Position numbers and translations under genes: made by a program. The notes under the pieces are model-generated. The model worked only from the letters and a program-made list of their open reading frames with translations. It searched no databases and was not told the origin of the DNA. Positions 20,436-22,224 of a DNA stretch of 22,224 bases are shown here, piece by piece (within the stretch, counting starts at the first letter, position 1; each line of letters starts with the position of its first letter). The stretch comes from Candidatus Mancarchaeum sp. (lineage in GTDB: Archaea > Micrarchaeota > Micrarchaeia > Micrarchaeales > Micrarchaeaceae), in contig DAHXOG010000003.1 of NCBI GenBank assembly GCA_027364995.1, positions 1-22,224 of the forward strand. The letters are read 5' to 3'.

Positions 20436-21251
20436 ATGGAAAGCGATGAGTCAGATATAAGATATAAAACTAAGGACGGGGATGAGGTAAGTGCATTTCT
20501 AGTTTCTCCGAGGCAGGAAGGAAAGTTCCCAGGCATAGTTCTTATACATGAGATATTTGGCCTTGACGATCATATAAGGGATGTTGCGAAAAGGCTAATG
20601 ACGCAGGGCTATGTTGTGCTCGCGCCCGACCTTTTCACAAGCAATAAGCTGTCCCAGAAGATAACAAAGGACGGCATAATGAAGACAATGAACTTCATAA
20701 TGTCAATACCTCCTGACAAGCAGAGGGACGAATCATACCGCGCCGAGCAGATGGCCAAGCTAAGCCAGGACGACCAAAAGGCGATAAGCAGCGTTTACGA
20801 AACCCTTTTCATGAACAGGCCTACCGCATTATTCACGGACTACCTATCTGATGCTGTAGATTTCCTGAACAGCCGGCCAAACGTGAACGGCAAGATAGGC
20901 AGCGTAGGCTTCTGCTTTGGCGGAGGGCTTTCGATAAGCCTGGGATGCACGGGCAAGGTCGATGCAGTGGCCATATTCTACGGAGAGAATCCTGATCCGA
21001 TAGAAAAGGCGAGGAACGTCAAGAACGCAGTTCTCGGCATATATGCCGGCGAGGACACGCGCATAACCTCAAAGGCTCATGAGCTTTTCAGGGAGCTCGC
21101 CAATGCCAAGAAGCCAACGACAATTAAGGTATATCCAAACGCATACCACGCATTCTTTAACGATACAAGGCCGCAGATATACAATGAAAAGGCCGCAAAG
21201 GACGCGTTCAGGCTTCTGCTGGACTTCTTCAGGGATAACCTTCAGTCATAA
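20436..21251 (+). CDS. Dienelactone hydrolase family protein
   Basis: A 271-residue alpha/beta hydrolase of the dienelactone hydrolase type. The oxyanion/Glu motif is VLIHEIFGLDDHIRDVA (Glu39), the nucleophile is Cys160 in GSVGFCFGGG, and the triad is completed by Asp207 (YAGEDTRI) and His238 (AYHAFFND). The usual C-H-D triad of the family is therefore intact. No aromatic-degradation genes are near, so a true dienelactone substrate is unlikely; a general carboxylester or lactone hydrolase is a safer reading. It carries an insert of about 50 residues (70-120) with MKTMNFIMSIPPDKQ. ATG 20436 has GTGAT three bases upstream. It is divergent from lysS across 132 bases. Confidence 0.9.
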   Translation: MESDESDIRYKTKDGDEVSAFLVSPRQEGKFPGIVLIHEIFGLDDHIRDVAKRLMTQGYVVLAPDLFTSNKLSQKITKDGIMKTMNFIMSIPPDKQRDESYRAEQMAKLSQDDQKAISSVYETLFMNRPTALFTDYLSDAVDFLNSRPNVNGKIGSVGFCFGGGLSISLGCTGKVDAVAIFYGENPDPIEKARNVKNAVLGIYAGEDTRITSKAHELFRELANAKKPTTIKVYPNAYHAFFNDTRPQIYNEKAAKDAFRLLLDFFRDNLQS

Positions 21252-21405
21252 ATGCAACCGTATCAATTGGCAGTATTATTATACAAGCAAGGCTACATTA
21301 TGCTACATTAGCTTGCATCCTGTAATATCTGCCTATTTATTTTTTTGCAACCAATAACGTTGATAATAAAATAGGCAACAAAGCGATATATAAAAGGTCT
21401 GCAAT
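21252..21405 (+). promoter_or_regulatory. Intergenic region before the second LamG gene
   Basis: It holds a direct repeat GCTACATTA (21281-21289 and 21292-21300), a T-rich run TATTTATTTTTTT (21333-21345) that may end the hydrolase transcript, and the promoter side of the LamG gene. GATAATAAAA and AAAAGGTCTGCAATATG are shared with LamG copy 1, but copy 2 has about 24 extra bases (including ATATATAAAA) between them. Confidence 0.45.
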
Positions 21406-22224
21406 ATGTGTTCAATAAAATCCCAATCCGCAATGGAATACCTAATGACATACGGCTGGGCAATATTGATTATTGCAATCGTTCTCGCGGCATTATTTTC
21501 TCTTGGAGTTTTCAACTCATCGAATTTTGCCCCAAAGGCACAGCCAGGCTCATGCCAGGTTTCCAGGCCCGACGGTGCAGGAACTTTAGCGTTCATAAAT
21601 CTCGTAGGCCTATGCAACGGCGAGCTTCCGCAGTATGTTGCACAGTTTAACGGGGCAAGCAGCATTTCAACCCCATTACCTACCGATGCAGTAGTCTCTA
21701 CTACTATAACTGCTTGGTTCTCAACAACCTCTTCCTCTGCAGGTCAGACAATTGTTTTGTTGGGTAATAATGGAGGTACTAATGGTTATGGAATTTATAT
21801 TGGAGGAAGTTATGCGGCTTGCGGAAGCGGAAATCTTGCAATTCTAGAATCTGGCGTACGCTGGATCTGCCCTGGGATTAGTTATTCGCCAAATACTTGG
21901 TACAGCATTGCTCTTGTTTCGTCTTCAGCTTCTGGGAATGTTATATACAATTTATATTTGAATGGTAAATTAGTCTACACCTCTCCTGCTGAAAGTCTTC
22001 CAAATACTCCATATGCTCCGATGTTGATTGGATTGGACAACGCGAATAGAAACTTCTTAGGTGCTATAGCCAACGTCCAGGTCTCCAGTACTGCCCTCTC
22101 AGCAAATAACATAGAAGCGCTTTACCAAGAAGGCATAGGCGGCGCACCTATAAACCTACAGAACCTTGTAGGCTGGTGGCCATTAAACGGCAACACAAAT
22201 GACTACAGCGGCAATGGCAATAAC
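21406..22224 (+). CDS. Surface LamG-domain protein with prepilin-like signal (copy 2, 3' end outside window)
   Basis: Open frame from ATG 21406 to the window edge, 273 codons seen and no stop. The N-terminus MCSIKSQSAMEYLMTYGWAI and residues 37-75 match copy 1 (11365-12243) almost exactly, including both cysteines (GSCQV, GLCNG). The centre, from about residue 76 to 230, is a LamG-like jelly roll with an unrelated sequence (VVSTTITAWFSTTSSSAGQT, GYGIYIGGSYAACGSGNLAI, WYSIALVSSS, FLGAIANVQVSSTALS). The tail LYQEGIGGAPI..LVGWWPLNGNTNDYSG is again shared. The centre uses many T-ending codons and is more AT-rich than the ends. Expected to be exported and anchored or assembled by the prepilin pathway; the ligand is unknown. 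Confidence 0.85.
   Translation, partial: MCSIKSQSAMEYLMTYGWAILIIAIVLAALFSLGVFNSSNFAPKAQPGSCQVSRPDGAGTLAFINLVGLCNGELPQYVAQFNGASSISTPLPTDAVVSTTITAWFSTTSSSAGQTIVLLGNNGGTNGYGIYIGGSYAACGSGNLAILESGVRWICPGISYSPNTWYSIALVSSSASGNVIYNLYLNGKLVYTSPAESLPNTPYAPMLIGLDNANRNFLGAIANVQVSSTALSANNIEALYQEGIGGAPINLQNLVGWWPLNGNTNDYSGNGNN

Noticed and set aside
1..22224. CRISPR array, insertion sequence or prophage
   Set aside because: No regularly spaced repeats, transposase core, terminal inverted repeats or phage genes were found; the transposase-like motif at 17302 lacks a catalytic domain.

Overview
The window looks like chromosomal DNA of a small-genome archaeon, most likely a DPANN lineage close to Micrarchaeota (ARMAN-like). 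Archaeal traits are Rpo11/RpoL, an exosome Csl4 subunit, archaeal S13/S4/S11, a DUF99 protein, type 2 IPP isomerase, diphthamide synthase Dph6, the endonuclease EndoQ, TATA/BRE-type promoters and a tRNA with bulge-helix-bulge introns. The prepilin-like start 'SAMEYLMTYGWAI' on LamG-domain surface proteins is the main pointer to Micrarchaeota-like archaea; this placement is inference. Genes are dense, mostly with a GGTGAT-type Shine-Dalgarno three bases before the start codon, and many overlap or nearly touch.

Layout. 1-523: 3' part of a winged-helix regulator, followed by a duplicated non-coding flank. 747-1836: an AhpC-type peroxiredoxin and an Lrp/AsnC regulator, divergent from one control region. 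1891-6685 (minus): a six-gene operon transcribed fni, nth, Nudix, endoQ, GNAT, xth; four or five of these serve DNA repair or nucleotide clean-up. 6776-9882 (plus): a second nth, dph6 and a NodU/CmcH-type carbamoyltransferase. 9959-11277: an alanine/aspartate-type aminotransferase and tRNA-Val(TAC). 11365-12243: a LamG surface protein. 12280-15905 (minus): tRNA-Ser(GGA) with two introns, then S13, S4, S11, Csl4, RpoL, DUF99 and DUF167. 15964-16083: a strongly foldable intergenic element. 16198-16822 (minus): a stand-alone RAM-like protein followed by two tiny overlapping genes of 55 residues or fewer. 17302-18666: a 454-residue protein with two winged-helix/RAM-like units, a paralogue of the fragment at the left edge, with the same duplicated 3' flank. 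18861-20303: class II lysyl-tRNA synthetase. 20436-21251: dienelactone hydrolase family protein. 21406-end: a second, incomplete LamG surface protein.

How the parts fit. The left half is base-excision repair (EndoQ, two endonuclease III proteins, ExoIII, Nudix) beside peroxide defence, which fits an organism exposed to oxidative or acid damage. The right half is translation and transcription core (S13/S4/S11, RpoL, Csl4, LysRS, two tRNAs). Two paralogue pairs, the dual winged-helix proteins and the LamG surface proteins, are the accessory layer. The most unusual items are the doubly interrupted tRNA-Ser, whose 3' end lies three bases from the S13 ribosome-binding site; the mosaic conservation of the LamG pair; the conserved flank behind both winged-helix genes; and two genes whose best-supported start codons are ATT and CTG.
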